Part shown: one piece after another, positions 44,983 through 53,441 of the stretch | Numbering within the stretch: position 1 is the first letter of the stretch | How the letters are laid out: every line of letters starts with the position of its first letter | Assembly (NCBI RefSeq): GCF_001936615.1 | Contig: NZ_MLBF01000015.1 | Location: 1-64,000 of the forward strand | Direction: 5' to 3' | DNA length: 64,000 bases | Source: Desulfosporosinus metallidurans | GTDB taxonomy: Bacteria > Bacillota > Desulfitobacteriia > Desulfitobacteriales > Desulfitobacteriaceae | Made by a program: the position numbers and the translations under genes | The notes under the pieces: model-generated | Seen by the model: only the letters and a program-made list of their open reading frames with translations | The model's database searches: none | Told to the model about the DNA's origin: nothing

Positions 44983-45603
44983 TTATCTTTGCGCTTTGTA
45001 ACAATATGTCGAGCTGGTCAGAGGGTCAAAAATAGTTGTCGGATGTGAATGTCCAACTATTTCCTCTGCTAATACCTCCCCATACACTCTAAATCCGCCC
45101 GAGGAATCCCGCATACATATTTGTTGATTAATTCCTGAAAGATAGGCTTCAGGAATATTTTGCAGTGGTATATCACAATGAAATATCGTAGGAATTCCCA
45201 ACCGTTTTAAGTTTGGTTGGCAAAATAATTGCGCTGCCATGCCACATAAAAATTCACTGCCATAAATCAAATAGTGCCCACTACTATTAAAAAACTCATT
45301 TTCAGAATAAGTGAGCCATACTGATTTATGTGGATGCTTTAGGGCATCCCAAGATTTATTGAACCTATCAATAACTTTTTCTTCTGTAATCCATTGATCG
45401 CATATTCTAAAAATAGCTTCTCGTTTCGCAAATTCTTTTTCAATAGGCTTTATCCCATTTTGATAATAGTTATCTATAGATATCGGACGGCAACCATGAT
45501 ATCCCCTTATGTGAGTGTATTCTCCCGATAAATCAACATTATTTATTCGTTTCTTAATAAGTTCATCTAAAACAGCAACACGCTTATCCAAATGATTATC
45601 CAC
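44983..45603 (-). CDS. Unknown protein, possible ADP-ribosyltransferase-like fold
   Basis: 206 residues from a GTG at 45603; a TTG four codons later (45591) has AGAGGTGG eight bases upstream and may be the true start. I do not recognise the family. The order of motifs recalls ADP-ribosyltransferase/2'-phosphotransferase folds: YHGCRPISIDNYYQNGIKP (His36), then VWLTYSENEF and HYLIYGSEFL (Tyr111/Tyr114), then a buried strand before VYGEVLAEEIV (Glu176-Glu181). This is an inference from pattern, with no catalytic proof. It lies between a nuclease gene and a Schlafen-like gene, all on the minus strand. Confidence 0.5.
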   Translation of the reverse strand: MDNHLDKRVAVLDELIKKRINNVDLSGEYTHIRGYHGCRPISIDNYYQNGIKPIEKEFAKREAIFRICDQWITEEKVIDRFNKSWDALKHPHKSVWLTYSENEFFNSSGHYLIYGSEFLCGMAAQLFCQPNLKRLGIPTIFHCDIPLQNIPEAYLSGINQQICMRDSSGGFRVYGEVLAEEIVGHSHPTTIFDPLTSSTYCYKAQR

Positions 45604-45637
45604 CTCTTTTGTTAAACCACTATAACGCCGATAAACA

Positions 45638-45853
45638 TTAGATTAAAATAGCAAATAGTAGAAATCCTGTCACTGATAAAATCAAGCCGATTTTATAGTT
45701 TTTGAATTTTCGTTCTCAGTGAGCATATATAGATTTTTCATAACCCCATCGCCTGAAAATCGGCGGCTTTGGCCACCGCAATACCGAATATCCTATATGA
45801 TCATACGAATGAAAGCACAATATACTTTGACCATCTTCTAAAATGCAATCCAT
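45638..45853 (-). pseudogene. Small membrane protein frame with an internal TGA
   Basis: From the ATG at 45853 (weak GTGGGG site upstream) 45 codons read MDCILEDGQSILCF ... RWPKPPIFRRWGYEK and reach a TGA at 45716. The same frame then continues ERKFKNYKIGLILSVTGFL to TAA at 45638, adding a clear transmembrane helix preceded by basic residues. The whole looks like one 71-residue membrane protein broken by a nonsense codon. A short 45-residue product is the alternative. Confidence 0.4.
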
Positions 45854-45872
45854 TACAACCCCACACTTCAAG

Positions 45873-47027
45873 TTATACCTGTTTCCGAAATTCATTAAGC
45901 ATTTGTTTTAAAGCAATTCCGGCTTTTATGTCGCCAACGATTTTTTTATGTACCCTTCCATTATTGACTTCAATCCAGCTATAATCGCAATTAATATCCT
46001 TTACAAAATTCGTAAATTTACCTTTATTACAATTTGCATACTCTATAAAAGCGTTTTTCTCATTTTCAGTATCAAATACTAAAACTACTTCTAAAAATTT
46101 AAACCTTGCATAAGCCGCTTCTTCACTATCCTCTTTAAACAAATAGTTGTGTAGCAGATAGGAAATATCGTCTTCTTCAAAATATTTAAAGGCAACAGTG
46201 TCCTGATGATATTCATCAAAATGCAGGAAACCCCATTCTGGAATAGTGGTTTTATATCTTCCGCTATCTAAAAAAACCACCCCACGGCTATATAGCATTG
46301 TGCCAAAATAGTTTGCATTAAGAATTGAATTATATGTAGAGCAATTAGTCATAACATATGCATAAAACTCTGGATCATCTTGTTTCTCATAATCTTCAAA
46401 CGATAACGTAAATTCAGGATTAGTTTTATTATAGTGATGTTGTTCTTCTCTCACCCATTCGGACCTAGTCCGTAACTTGTGCTTGAGCTTTTCATAAGGT
46501 GTCATATGAAGGCCAAACCGCTTTTTCCACAGATATTCAACATGGTTGTGGTCGGCGCTTTTATCAATGTCGGTGTTTGTATCAGAAACCCTTGTATAGA
46601 TATAATTAGCTCTAACTACTCTGTCTTTTCTTTCTTTGTCATGAAAATCTTCTATCAGATAATAGGGCGTATCCAGCGTATTGTTAATTATAAGCACGTC
46701 TATTTCGTGATTTTGTATTTCGAGAGTGCGCATCTCTATTTTAGGACGAACACCGCCAGCGAACTTTTTACTTTTGAGTTGATTAATTATCTCCTGCTGA
46801 TTTCTGCGATTCTCGTCCGTTTCAACGCCTACTATTTCACCGGTTTTGTCGACAATGCCAAATATAATATAGGCATCGCGATCTGCGCGATTGTTCGCCA
46901 TACAAATAATATCATGCAACAAATCCGCCGTATTTGCGTGGTGTGCTTGTTTAAAATCCCAATAATCATCTTCTCGCTTGGTGAGAATTATGTTTTCAAT
47001 TTCCAAGCATAAATCGTTATCGTTCAA
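45873..47027 (-). CDS. Schlafen AlbA_2 domain protein
   Basis: 384 residues from the TTG at 47027, six bases after GGAGGGG; the ATG at 47048 would place that site inside the coding region. The N-terminal ~190 residues are an AlbA_2 (formerly AAA_4) domain: EDDYWDFKQAHHANTADLLHD, CMANNRADRDAYIIFGIVD and EIVGVETDENRRNQQEI. The C-terminal half is unfamiliar. AlbA_2 domains occur in transcriptional regulators and in phage-defence RNases or sensors. Here the protein stands upstream of an unknown gene and a nuclease on the same strand. A decayed HTH gene precedes it by 60 bases. Confidence 0.75.
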   Translation of the reverse strand: MNDNDLCLEIENIILTKREDDYWDFKQAHHANTADLLHDIICMANNRADRDAYIIFGIVDKTGEIVGVETDENRRNQQEIINQLKSKKFAGGVRPKIEMRTLEIQNHEIDVLIINNTLDTPYYLIEDFHDKERKDRVVRANYIYTRVSDTNTDIDKSADHNHVEYLWKKRFGLHMTPYEKLKHKLRTRSEWVREEQHHYNKTNPEFTLSFEDYEKQDDPEFYAYVMTNCSTYNSILNANYFGTMLYSRGVVFLDSGRYKTTIPEWGFLHFDEYHQDTVAFKYFEEDDISYLLHNYLFKEDSEEAAYARFKFLEVVLVFDTENEKNAFIEYANCNKGKFTNFVKDINCDYSWIEVNNGRVHKKIVGDIKAGIALKQMLNEFRKQV

Positions 47028-47087
47028 TAATATCCCCTCCGACTCCATCGGTCGTTTAGCTGTAACTATTCTCCTAACTTGCCTTTT

Positions 47088-47245
47088 TTATCTCCCATCA
47101 GCAGGTTTTACTGCATCCTTTGGTATTGCCCAGTGTCGGTGTTGGCAAAACGGACAGCACCGGGAATTTTATCTTGAGCACATAACATCTGCGCTGGCGT
47201 GCTGTGATTTCCCATTTTTGGGCTGCCTCTTTCACAGTAAATAGT
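47088..47245 (-). pseudogene. Decayed helix-turn-helix (excisionase-like) gene
   Basis: The minus strand can be read, with two frame changes, as LFTVKEAAQKWEITARQ, then QMLCAQDKIPGAVRFANT, then WAIPKDAVKPADGR and stop at 47088. This is the small HTH DNA-binding protein often found in clostridial mobile elements. Two indels (near 47190 and 47135) make it non-functional. Confidence 0.55.
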
Positions 47246-47396
47246 CCACAAAAACAACCTTCCGGAGGAAAATCCTGTATATTTTATTATATATCGAAAA
47301 ATGAATAAAACAATGCATTCACCGGAAAAGCAAAATATCCCTCGGAAATTCCAGATAAAAGTCACATATAAATTTGTAGGCAAAGCTTTTATGCAC

Positions 47397-47442
47397 AAAA
47401 GCTCCAATATAAGCGATAGGGCATGCTTATATTGGAGCTTTT
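47397..47442. terminator. Strong bidirectional terminator
   Basis: Perfect 18-bp arms at 47397-47414 and 47425-47442 with a 10-base loop and A/T runs on the outside. It stands at the left end of the recombinase cluster, after the resolvase remnant on the minus strand. Confidence 0.88.
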
Positions 47443-47469
47443 CTACATAAATGTTCATTACAGAAATTC

Positions 47470-47859
47470 TTACACTGTCATCATAAAACCTATAATATCA
47501 TTAGCCGGTTTAAAATTCACCTCGCCATTGTCTGCGGTAATCAGTTTCACTCCATAGCGATTCATCCACTCCACACATTCCATAGCCTTATATACATCGC
47601 GTCCAATCCGTCAAACACTTTTTGCCAGCACTATGTCTACCCGTTCAGCTTCAATCGCTTCCATAACCTCTTTTAAGCCCTTACGGTTAAAATCCAGGCC
47701 GCTTCCTTGTTCGGCAGTAATGCCAACGACCTCCCAGCCTTGTTTTCTTGCATATTCTACCATCTGCTCTTGTTGAAACATCAAAGCCATGTCATCCAGG
47801 TGAGCTACTCTGCAATATATCCAAGCTCGATTGTCCTGCTTTTTTATCCGATTTTTCAT
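47470..47859 (-). pseudogene. Small serine resolvase with premature TGA
   Basis: From the ATG at 47859 (GGAGAGG eight bases upstream) the frame encodes AWIYCRVAHLDDMALMFQQ, WEVVGITAEQGSGLDFNRKG and VDIVLAKSV, a resolvase N-terminal domain, and meets TGA at 47613-47611. In the same frame it goes on RIGRDVYKAMECVEWMNRYG ... GFMTV to TAA at 47470. The expected residue at the TGA is Ser in the usual KSVSRIGRD context, which points to a point mutation. The first residues lack the usual catalytic Ser context (YCRVA rather than YxRVS), so the protein may already have been inactive. Confidence 0.65.
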
Positions 47860-47893
47860 CTTATCAGCCTCTCCTTTATCCTGTATCCCGCTT

Positions 47894-49480
47894 TCATTGC
47901 GGGATACAGGTATTGATATAATCTTTAAAATTCCAAACAATCTCTATCGCCCCATTGTTGTAGACGCGAATGACTTGAATAAATTCATCCAGTATTTCCC
48001 TAGTCAGCTCTGTTGCAGACGCAAACCTTTGACAGCTTTGCAGTTCAGTATCTTTTTGGATTTGAAGGTTTTCCTGATTAACCGCCTTCTCCCAGCGGAG
48101 GATCAAAGCCTCCGCTGACGATATGCTTTCCGAATATTCCTCTTTTCGTTTCAGGTATTTGTCCTTCTGAATTTTCCCGTCGCAGAATTCCTCATAAGCC
48201 AGTATCTTAGCCAGCTTCCATTTGTCCAGCATGGCACGCTGTTCCTTGACCTGCTTTTGCAGCTTGGTGATAGCATCGCCGGCTTTTTCCAGACGACCTT
48301 CTTTGGAAAGGCTGCACTGGATAAGCCGGATTTGTGCGTCTATGGCCGACAGCAGCGTTTGCGTAAGTGTCTGCTCGGAGAGCTTTACCGATTGGCATTG
48401 CTCGTTCTGAACAGCCATTCCTGCTTCACAGCGATAAAAAGGTTCCTTGCGGAGCAGCTTTCTTTGCAGGCTGTGGTTGCAGTGAGCGCATTTCAGTTTC
48501 CCGTAAAAAATGTGCTTCGGCTGATTTGTCCAGCCAGTTATACTTTTTGTTTTGGAATTTGACTGCACCTTTTGGAACATTTCCTCGGATACAATGGCCT
48601 CATGGGTGTCCGGCACAACAATCCACTCGCTTTTCGGCAGTGCTACGGTTTTTTTGAGGGAAATATCCACCTTTGTCCGCTTGCGGCTGACCAGCTTTCC
48701 GGTGTAGCGTTCATCGGAAAGTATCCGTCTGATGGCCATAAATGTCCATACCACCTGTTCTCCCGCGACCTTCCAACCCCGGCTTTTGTCGGTATGGTTC
48801 GCCCTGCGGTACATTAAGGGAGAGGGCACTTTTTCCTTATTCAATGTGACTGCAATTTTCCTGAGGGGCGCGCTTTCACATGCCATGGAAAAAATCCTTC
48901 TGACCACGGCGGCGGCCAGTTCATCCACTACAAGGCTGTTTTTCTTCTCTGTTGACCTTGCATAGCCGTAAAAGGCAATGGAGCACAGGTATTCGCCCTT
49001 TTTGAATTTCGCCTGCTGGACACTGCGGATTTTCTCGGAGATGTCCCGGCTGTAGAGCTCGTAGATCAGTGCTTTGAAGGCTACATCCATTCCAATAGAG
49101 CGCCCGTTGCTCTTATTGCTGTCGTAATTTTCGTTCACGGCGATAAACCGCACACGGAGGAAAGGGAATATCTGGTCGAGGTAGTCGCATACCTCAAGAA
49201 AATTTCTGCCAAAACGGGAAAAATCCTTAACAAGTATGCAAGGGATTTCCTTCCGTTTTACCATGTCAAGAAGCCGTTTCACAGCGGGACGGTCAAAATT
49301 GGTGCCGGAAAATCCGTCGTCGCAAAATTCGAGAACCTCATACTCTGCAAATTCCGCATGGTTTGCAAGGTAGCTGTGGAGCAAGTCCCTTTGGTTTTTG
49401 ATGCTGTCGCTTTCCCCTTCGTTTTCGTCTTCGGCGGAAAGGCGGATATAGAGGGCGGCTTTTTTTTCCATTACAGACAC
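47894..49480 (-). CDS. Large serine recombinase 3
   Basis: 528 residues. The catalytic N-terminal domain begins AALYIRLSAEDENEGESDSI with the nucleophilic serine in RLS, followed by DDGFSGTNFDRPAVKRLL and VKDFSRFGRNFLEV. A recombinase domain (YARSTEKKNSLVVDELAA, RRILSDERYTGKLVSR), a zinc ribbon (LKCAHCNHSLQRK, FYRCEAG) and a long coiled coil follow. Large serine recombinases excise and integrate mobile elements in one direction. It overlaps recombinase 2 by 10 bases, so the three form one operon. Start is a GTG at 49480 or an ATG three codons on. Confidence 0.9.
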   Translation of the reverse strand: MSVMEKKAALYIRLSAEDENEGESDSIKNQRDLLHSYLANHAEFAEYEVLEFCDDGFSGTNFDRPAVKRLLDMVKRKEIPCILVKDFSRFGRNFLEVCDYLDQIFPFLRVRFIAVNENYDSNKSNGRSIGMDVAFKALIYELYSRDISEKIRSVQQAKFKKGEYLCSIAFYGYARSTEKKNSLVVDELAAAVVRRIFSMACESAPLRKIAVTLNKEKVPSPLMYRRANHTDKSRGWKVAGEQVVWTFMAIRRILSDERYTGKLVSRKRTKVDISLKKTVALPKSEWIVVPDTHEAIVSEEMFQKVQSNSKTKSITGWTNQPKHIFYGKLKCAHCNHSLQRKLLRKEPFYRCEAGMAVQNEQCQSVKLSEQTLTQTLLSAIDAQIRLIQCSLSKEGRLEKAGDAITKLQKQVKEQRAMLDKWKLAKILAYEEFCDGKIQKDKYLKRKEEYSESISSAEALILRWEKAVNQENLQIQKDTELQSCQRFASATELTREILDEFIQVIRVYNNGAIEIVWNFKDYINTCIPQ

Positions 49481-51165
49481 GCCCCCTCTTTATAAGGAAG
49501 GATTTTCTTATATTCGTCGCGGTAGTTCCATACAATTTCTATGCTGTTGTAGTCAGAAACCCAAATGCACTGGATCAGTTCCAAGGCCATTTCTCTGGTA
49601 ATGGACGTTTTGTCCTCGTATTTTTGAAACGCCTGAATCCACTCGTTTTGAGGGGTCAGAGTTTTTTCATATCTCATGCCTTCCCGTTCCAACGCATCAA
49701 GCTTGGTTTGCAGACGTTGGATATCCTCATCATAGCTTTTTTTAGAATACAGATATTCGTCCTCGGACAGCAGATGGTCTGTGTAGGATTCAAACAACGA
49801 GCCTTTCAGGGTGCTGATCCGCTTCAGCTTCTGGCGGGCCGCGGCGATTCTTCCTTCGATTTCCTTTTTTGCGGTCTGAAAGCTGTTCTGCCGGTTGAGC
49901 CTTTCCAAAACCTTTTCCATATCCACCGTCAGGTCAATCTGCTTTTGGATGGCGCTATGTACCCATTCAAAAAGCAGCTTCTCCCGCACCGATTTATTGG
50001 TGCAGGTCAGGGAAAGGTTTTGTGCATACACCCGGCAGATAAAGGAGTAGCTTACCGATCCAGCCTTGGAAACGCCCTTATACCGCACCATTTTGGTTTT
50101 GCAGTCGTCACAGTAAAGAAGGCCCCTGAACACGTTCTCTTTATTGGAGATGTCCGCATATTTCCCGTTCAGGGAAACGCGCAGGCGGTTCTGTTCTTCT
50201 TTGATTTTCTGCACTTTGCTAAAGGTGTCCTCATCAATGATGGGCTCATGGGTATCCCTTACAACGACCCAATCAGAATGCGGAATCATGGTAGTTGGCA
50301 GCCCGTCGTACAGGGATCTTCTGCTTTTCCCCTGCGCCATGTGACCCGCATACATCAGATTGGAGGTTATCAGCTTGATGGCCTGTCCCTGCCAGATGGC
50401 GCCGCTCCCGGTGGGTTCCTTTTTGAAAATACCCGATAGATAACGGTATTTCGCAGGGGAGGAAATTCCCTTTTCGTTAAGCCTTCGGGCAATGGTGTTG
50501 ATTCCTATGCCTTCCGCTTTCCAAAGGAAAATCTGACGGGCAATGTGGGCCGTATCGGGGTCGGGCACCAACCTGTGGTTATCGTCTTTGTCTTTCAGGT
50601 AGCCATAGGGAGGAAACGCCCCGATAAATTCACCGTTCCTTTGCTTTACCGCCAACGCCGAACCGGATTTCTTGGAAATGTCCTTGGCATAGATGTCGTT
50701 AATCAGATTTTTCAGCGAAACGATGAGGTCGTTCCCGTTTTGACCAGTCAGGCTATCGTAGTCGTCGTTCACGGCAATGAAGCGCACGCCGAGAAACGGA
50801 AATATCTTTTCCATATAGTGGCCGGTTTCAATGTAATTCCTGCCGAGTCGGGACAGGTCCTTCACCACAATGCAATCCACTTTTCCGGCTCTCACGTCCT
50901 CCATCAGCCGTTCAAATTCGGGCCGTTCAAAGTTGGTGCCGGTTCGTCCGTTATCGCAGTAAAGGGAGTATATACGCATGTCCGGCTGCCCATTGACGTA
51001 CTTTTGCAGCATATACTTCTGCATTTCGATGGAATCGCCGTCCTCTTTGCGGTTGTTGTCCTCCACCGAAAGGCGCACGTAAATTCCCGTGCTATAGACT
51101 TTTTCGAGCTGCTGTACCGGCATGGTGTCTGCGGCAATGGCGGAGGCTCTGCTTTTCCTTGCCAT
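49471..51165 (-). CDS. Large serine recombinase 2
   Basis: 564 residues. After a 25-residue leader the catalytic domain reads STGIYVRLSVEDNNRKEDGD, with NGRTGTNFERPEFERLM and VKDLSRLGRNYIETG. The recombinase domain, zinc ribbon (LYCDDCKTKMVRY, SFICR) and coiled coil are all present. The ATG at 51165 has GGAGG eight bases upstream and directly follows the stop of recombinase 1. It differs clearly from its neighbours in sequence, so the trio is not a recent duplication. Confidence 0.9.
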   Translation of the reverse strand: MARKSRASAIAADTMPVQQLEKVYSTGIYVRLSVEDNNRKEDGDSIEMQKYMLQKYVNGQPDMRIYSLYCDNGRTGTNFERPEFERLMEDVRAGKVDCIVVKDLSRLGRNYIETGHYMEKIFPFLGVRFIAVNDDYDSLTGQNGNDLIVSLKNLINDIYAKDISKKSGSALAVKQRNGEFIGAFPPYGYLKDKDDNHRLVPDPDTAHIARQIFLWKAEGIGINTIARRLNEKGISSPAKYRYLSGIFKKEPTGSGAIWQGQAIKLITSNLMYAGHMAQGKSRRSLYDGLPTTMIPHSDWVVVRDTHEPIIDEDTFSKVQKIKEEQNRLRVSLNGKYADISNKENVFRGLLYCDDCKTKMVRYKGVSKAGSVSYSFICRVYAQNLSLTCTNKSVREKLLFEWVHSAIQKQIDLTVDMEKVLERLNRQNSFQTAKKEIEGRIAAARQKLKRISTLKGSLFESYTDHLLSEDEYLYSKKSYDEDIQRLQTKLDALEREGMRYEKTLTPQNEWIQAFQKYEDKTSITREMALELIQCIWVSDYNSIEIVWNYRDEYKKILPYKEGACL

Positions 51166-52833
51166 TTACATCGCCTCCCTTACCGGCAGGAGCATGGGGA
51201 TGGGCTGTATCCGGTCTACATTTCCGATGGTTTCCACCATCCGGTCAAAATCATACTGATACCTGAAGTGAATATCGACGCGCATCTCCTCATGGACCAG
51301 GATTCTATCAATGAGCGTGACCACGATTACCCTTGTCAGCTCGGTGATGTCCTTGTACTGCTTGAACCGCTCAATCCATTGGCATTTATCGCCCTTGTAT
51401 CCTAGGATGGCATCGATCTCCTTCTGGAGCCGTGCTTCGGCGGCCTGTGCGTCCTTCCGCCTGTTTTCATACATCCCTTTCAGTTCCAAATACTCCGCCT
51501 TGTCGATCACGCCGCTGATCATGGATTCATAAAGGTTGGCCTTTAGTAAATTGCAGCGTTCGATTTCCTCCCGCTTTTTAATCAGCTGGACGTCAATCTT
51601 TTTGACTTCGTTCTGCTGAAAGGACAGGGTCTTGATATAGCGCAGGATGCGTTCCACATTGACGATATTTTCGATATGGGTTTTCAGCGATTGGAATACA
51701 GCCTGTTCCACCGTCTTTTCCCTGATGCGATGGGCAGTGCATTCCTTTGATGTTCGGTTGCTGCCGCACATGTAGTAGGTATAGGTTTTCCCGTTTTGGC
51801 AAACGCCGTTGCGCACCATATTCCGGCGGCAATCTCCGCAGAAAATCAGACCGCTGAACAAATAGACCGTTTCCTCGGCGGGTGCGACCCGTGTGTCCCG
51901 CAGGAGCAGGCGGTTAACCGTCTGAAAATCCTCCGGGGCAATGATGGCCTCATGGCTGTTTTCCACCCGTATCCAATCTTCCTGCGGCTTTAAGACCTGT
52001 GTTCGGATTTTATGGTTGGGCGTGCTCCGCTTGCCCTGCACCAGCGTTCCAATATAAAATTCATTGCGAAATATGCGTCCTACCGAAACGGCCGTCCATT
52101 TACCCTGCGGATTGGTCTGAAAACCGCTTTTGTAGTTTAGCCCGCAGGAGCGTTTGTATTCCATAGGGGACAATATCCCCATTTCATTGAGCCTGTTGGC
52201 TATACGCTGCTGGCTGATGCCTTGCAGCTTCCATTTAAAAATATCCTGCACAACCGTGGAAGCATATTCGTCCACCATCAGCCTGTGCCGATCGCTCGGC
52301 GCCTTCAGATATCCATATACGGCAAAGGAGCCGATGAAATCGCCCTTTTTGCGTTTGATTTCAAGCTGGCTCCTGATTTTGACCGATATGTCGCGGCAAT
52401 AGGCGTCGTTTACCAAATTTTTAAACGGGATGAGTATTTTGTCGGAGGACGACTTGCTGCAAAAGCTGTCGTAACCGTCGTTGATGGCGATAAAACGCAC
52501 ACCGAGGAATGGGAATATCTGATCGATATACCGTCCGGCCTCCACAAAGTTCCTGCCGAAACGGGACAGGTCCTTGACGATGATGCAGTTAACTTTTCCC
52601 GCCCTTACGTCTTTCATCATTTTCTGAAAGTCGGGACGTTCAAAATTCACACCGGAATAACCGTCGTCCGCCCGTTCCGAGCAAACACAAATATCCGGCA
52701 TACCTTTCAGGTAATCCCGGATCAAATCTTTTTGGTTTACAATGCTGTCGCTCTCAACCTTGTCGCCGTCCTCTTTGGAAAGGCGGACATAGATCGCAGC
52801 ATTGAAACTTTTATTGCCTGTTAAATTTTCCAT
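51166..52833 (-). CDS. Large serine recombinase 1
   Basis: 555 residues from the ATG at 52833, eight bases after AGGAGG; a longer frame to 52881 contains that site. Catalytic domain: AAIYVRLSKEDGDKVESDSI, DDGYSGVNFERPDFQKMM, VKDLSRFGRNFVEAG. The zinc ribbon is LIFCGDCRRNMVRNG with YYMCGSNRTSKECTAHR. A coiled coil and a C-terminal tail complete it. First gene of the recombinase operon; a 25-bp inverted repeat 74 bases upstream may be its operator or part of an attachment site. Confidence 0.9.
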   Translation of the reverse strand: MENLTGNKSFNAAIYVRLSKEDGDKVESDSIVNQKDLIRDYLKGMPDICVCSERADDGYSGVNFERPDFQKMMKDVRAGKVNCIIVKDLSRFGRNFVEAGRYIDQIFPFLGVRFIAINDGYDSFCSKSSSDKILIPFKNLVNDAYCRDISVKIRSQLEIKRKKGDFIGSFAVYGYLKAPSDRHRLMVDEYASTVVQDIFKWKLQGISQQRIANRLNEMGILSPMEYKRSCGLNYKSGFQTNPQGKWTAVSVGRIFRNEFYIGTLVQGKRSTPNHKIRTQVLKPQEDWIRVENSHEAIIAPEDFQTVNRLLLRDTRVAPAEETVYLFSGLIFCGDCRRNMVRNGVCQNGKTYTYYMCGSNRTSKECTAHRIREKTVEQAVFQSLKTHIENIVNVERILRYIKTLSFQQNEVKKIDVQLIKKREEIERCNLLKANLYESMISGVIDKAEYLELKGMYENRRKDAQAAEARLQKEIDAILGYKGDKCQWIERFKQYKDITELTRVIVVTLIDRILVHEEMRVDIHFRYQYDFDRMVETIGNVDRIQPIPMLLPVREAM

Positions 52834-52906
52834 AATGGCAGCCTCCTGATTGTTGAAGTTCATCAGCAAAACTTTCAACAACCGGGCGCCACCGATTTAA
52901 GTGCCT

Positions 52907-52931
52907 ATTTATGCTTTATGATAGCATAAAT
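52907..52931. promoter_or_regulatory. Inverted repeat upstream of the recombinase operon
   Basis: ATTTATGCT (52907-52915) and AGCATAAAT (52923-52931) are perfect 9-bp arms around TTATGAT. It lies 74 bases before the start codon of recombinase 1. Operator or recombinase site are both possible; nothing in the sequence decides. Confidence 0.4.
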
Positions 52932-53000
52932 CTAACCCTGCGTCGAGATTGAATTCCAAAAGCTTTGCCATCAAATTGTAAATTTTCATCCAATCGTGTG

Positions 53001-53095
53001 ACTCCCACTTCTACAAGTGGGAGTGGTACCCCGTACTCTGCTTCGGTGGGGGTAGACTCCCCCACCGAAGTCTCGATGTTCAACTTTAGTTGAAC
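53001..53095. repeat. Three-hairpin array resembling an orphan IS200/IS605 end
   Basis: Three perfect palindromes follow one another. The first is ACTCCCACTT-CTAC-AAGTGGGAGT (53001-53024). The second has 12-bp arms CTTCGGTGGGGG and CCCCCACCGAAG (53041-53052, 53059-53070). The third is GTTCAACT-TT-AGTTGAAC (53078-53095). Stacked, GC-rich hairpins ending in GAGTTCAC resemble the right end/omega-RNA region of IS200/IS605-type elements in Clostridia. No tnpA or tnpB is present nearby. The alternative is a multi-hairpin terminator for the DUF6870-like gene, whose stop at 53113 lies directly upstream on the minus strand. Confidence 0.5.
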
Positions 53096-53112
53096 GAGTT
53101 CACTTCAGGCTC

Positions 53113-53370
53113 CTACAAAGATTTTAAATAATGCTCCAGCCGGTCTTCCAGCGTCGCGGTGGTATCCGAAAAGCTTACCTTGACAATCGCTTTGCCGCAT
53201 CTGTAGCAGTAAGGATTTTTAATTTGGCGGATAAAGTCCCTGATCCTTTCGGATTGGGGCAGATTCTTGTCTATTTTCACAGCGCAGATGTCCACCAGCG
53301 TAGCCGGATCAACCGTGCGTATATCAACATTCCGCATGGCCTCCAAATCAAGCCTCGATACATTATCCAT
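53113..53370 (-). CDS. DUF6870-like small mobile-element protein
   Basis: 85 residues. The sequence MDNVSRLDLEAMRNVDIRTV and IRDFIRQIKNPYCYRCGKA is characteristic of small proteins of unknown function carried by clostridial conjugative elements. A CxxC (CYRC) with the preceding context could bind zinc. It ends 18 bases before the hairpin array. The C-terminus is DRLEHYLKSL. No function known. Confidence 0.7.
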   Translation of the reverse strand: MDNVSRLDLEAMRNVDIRTVDPATLVDICAVKIDKNLPQSERIRDFIRQIKNPYCYRCGKAIVKVSFSDTTATLEDRLEHYLKSL

Positions 53371-53441
53371 TTTCTTTGTCCCTTTCTTTTCAGCGTAAAC
53401 AGTCGTTCGTCTTTTCTATTGGCAATTTAGGCATTAAGGCT

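Noticed and set aside
47108..47458. 116-codon minus-strand frame
   Set aside because: Most of it covers the terminator and non-coding sequence; only the end overlaps the decayed HTH gene, partly in the wrong frame.
47611..47613. TGA in the resolvase as a selenocysteine codon
   Set aside because: The family has Ser at this point, no SECIS-like hairpin is evident right after it, and a single base change explains it.
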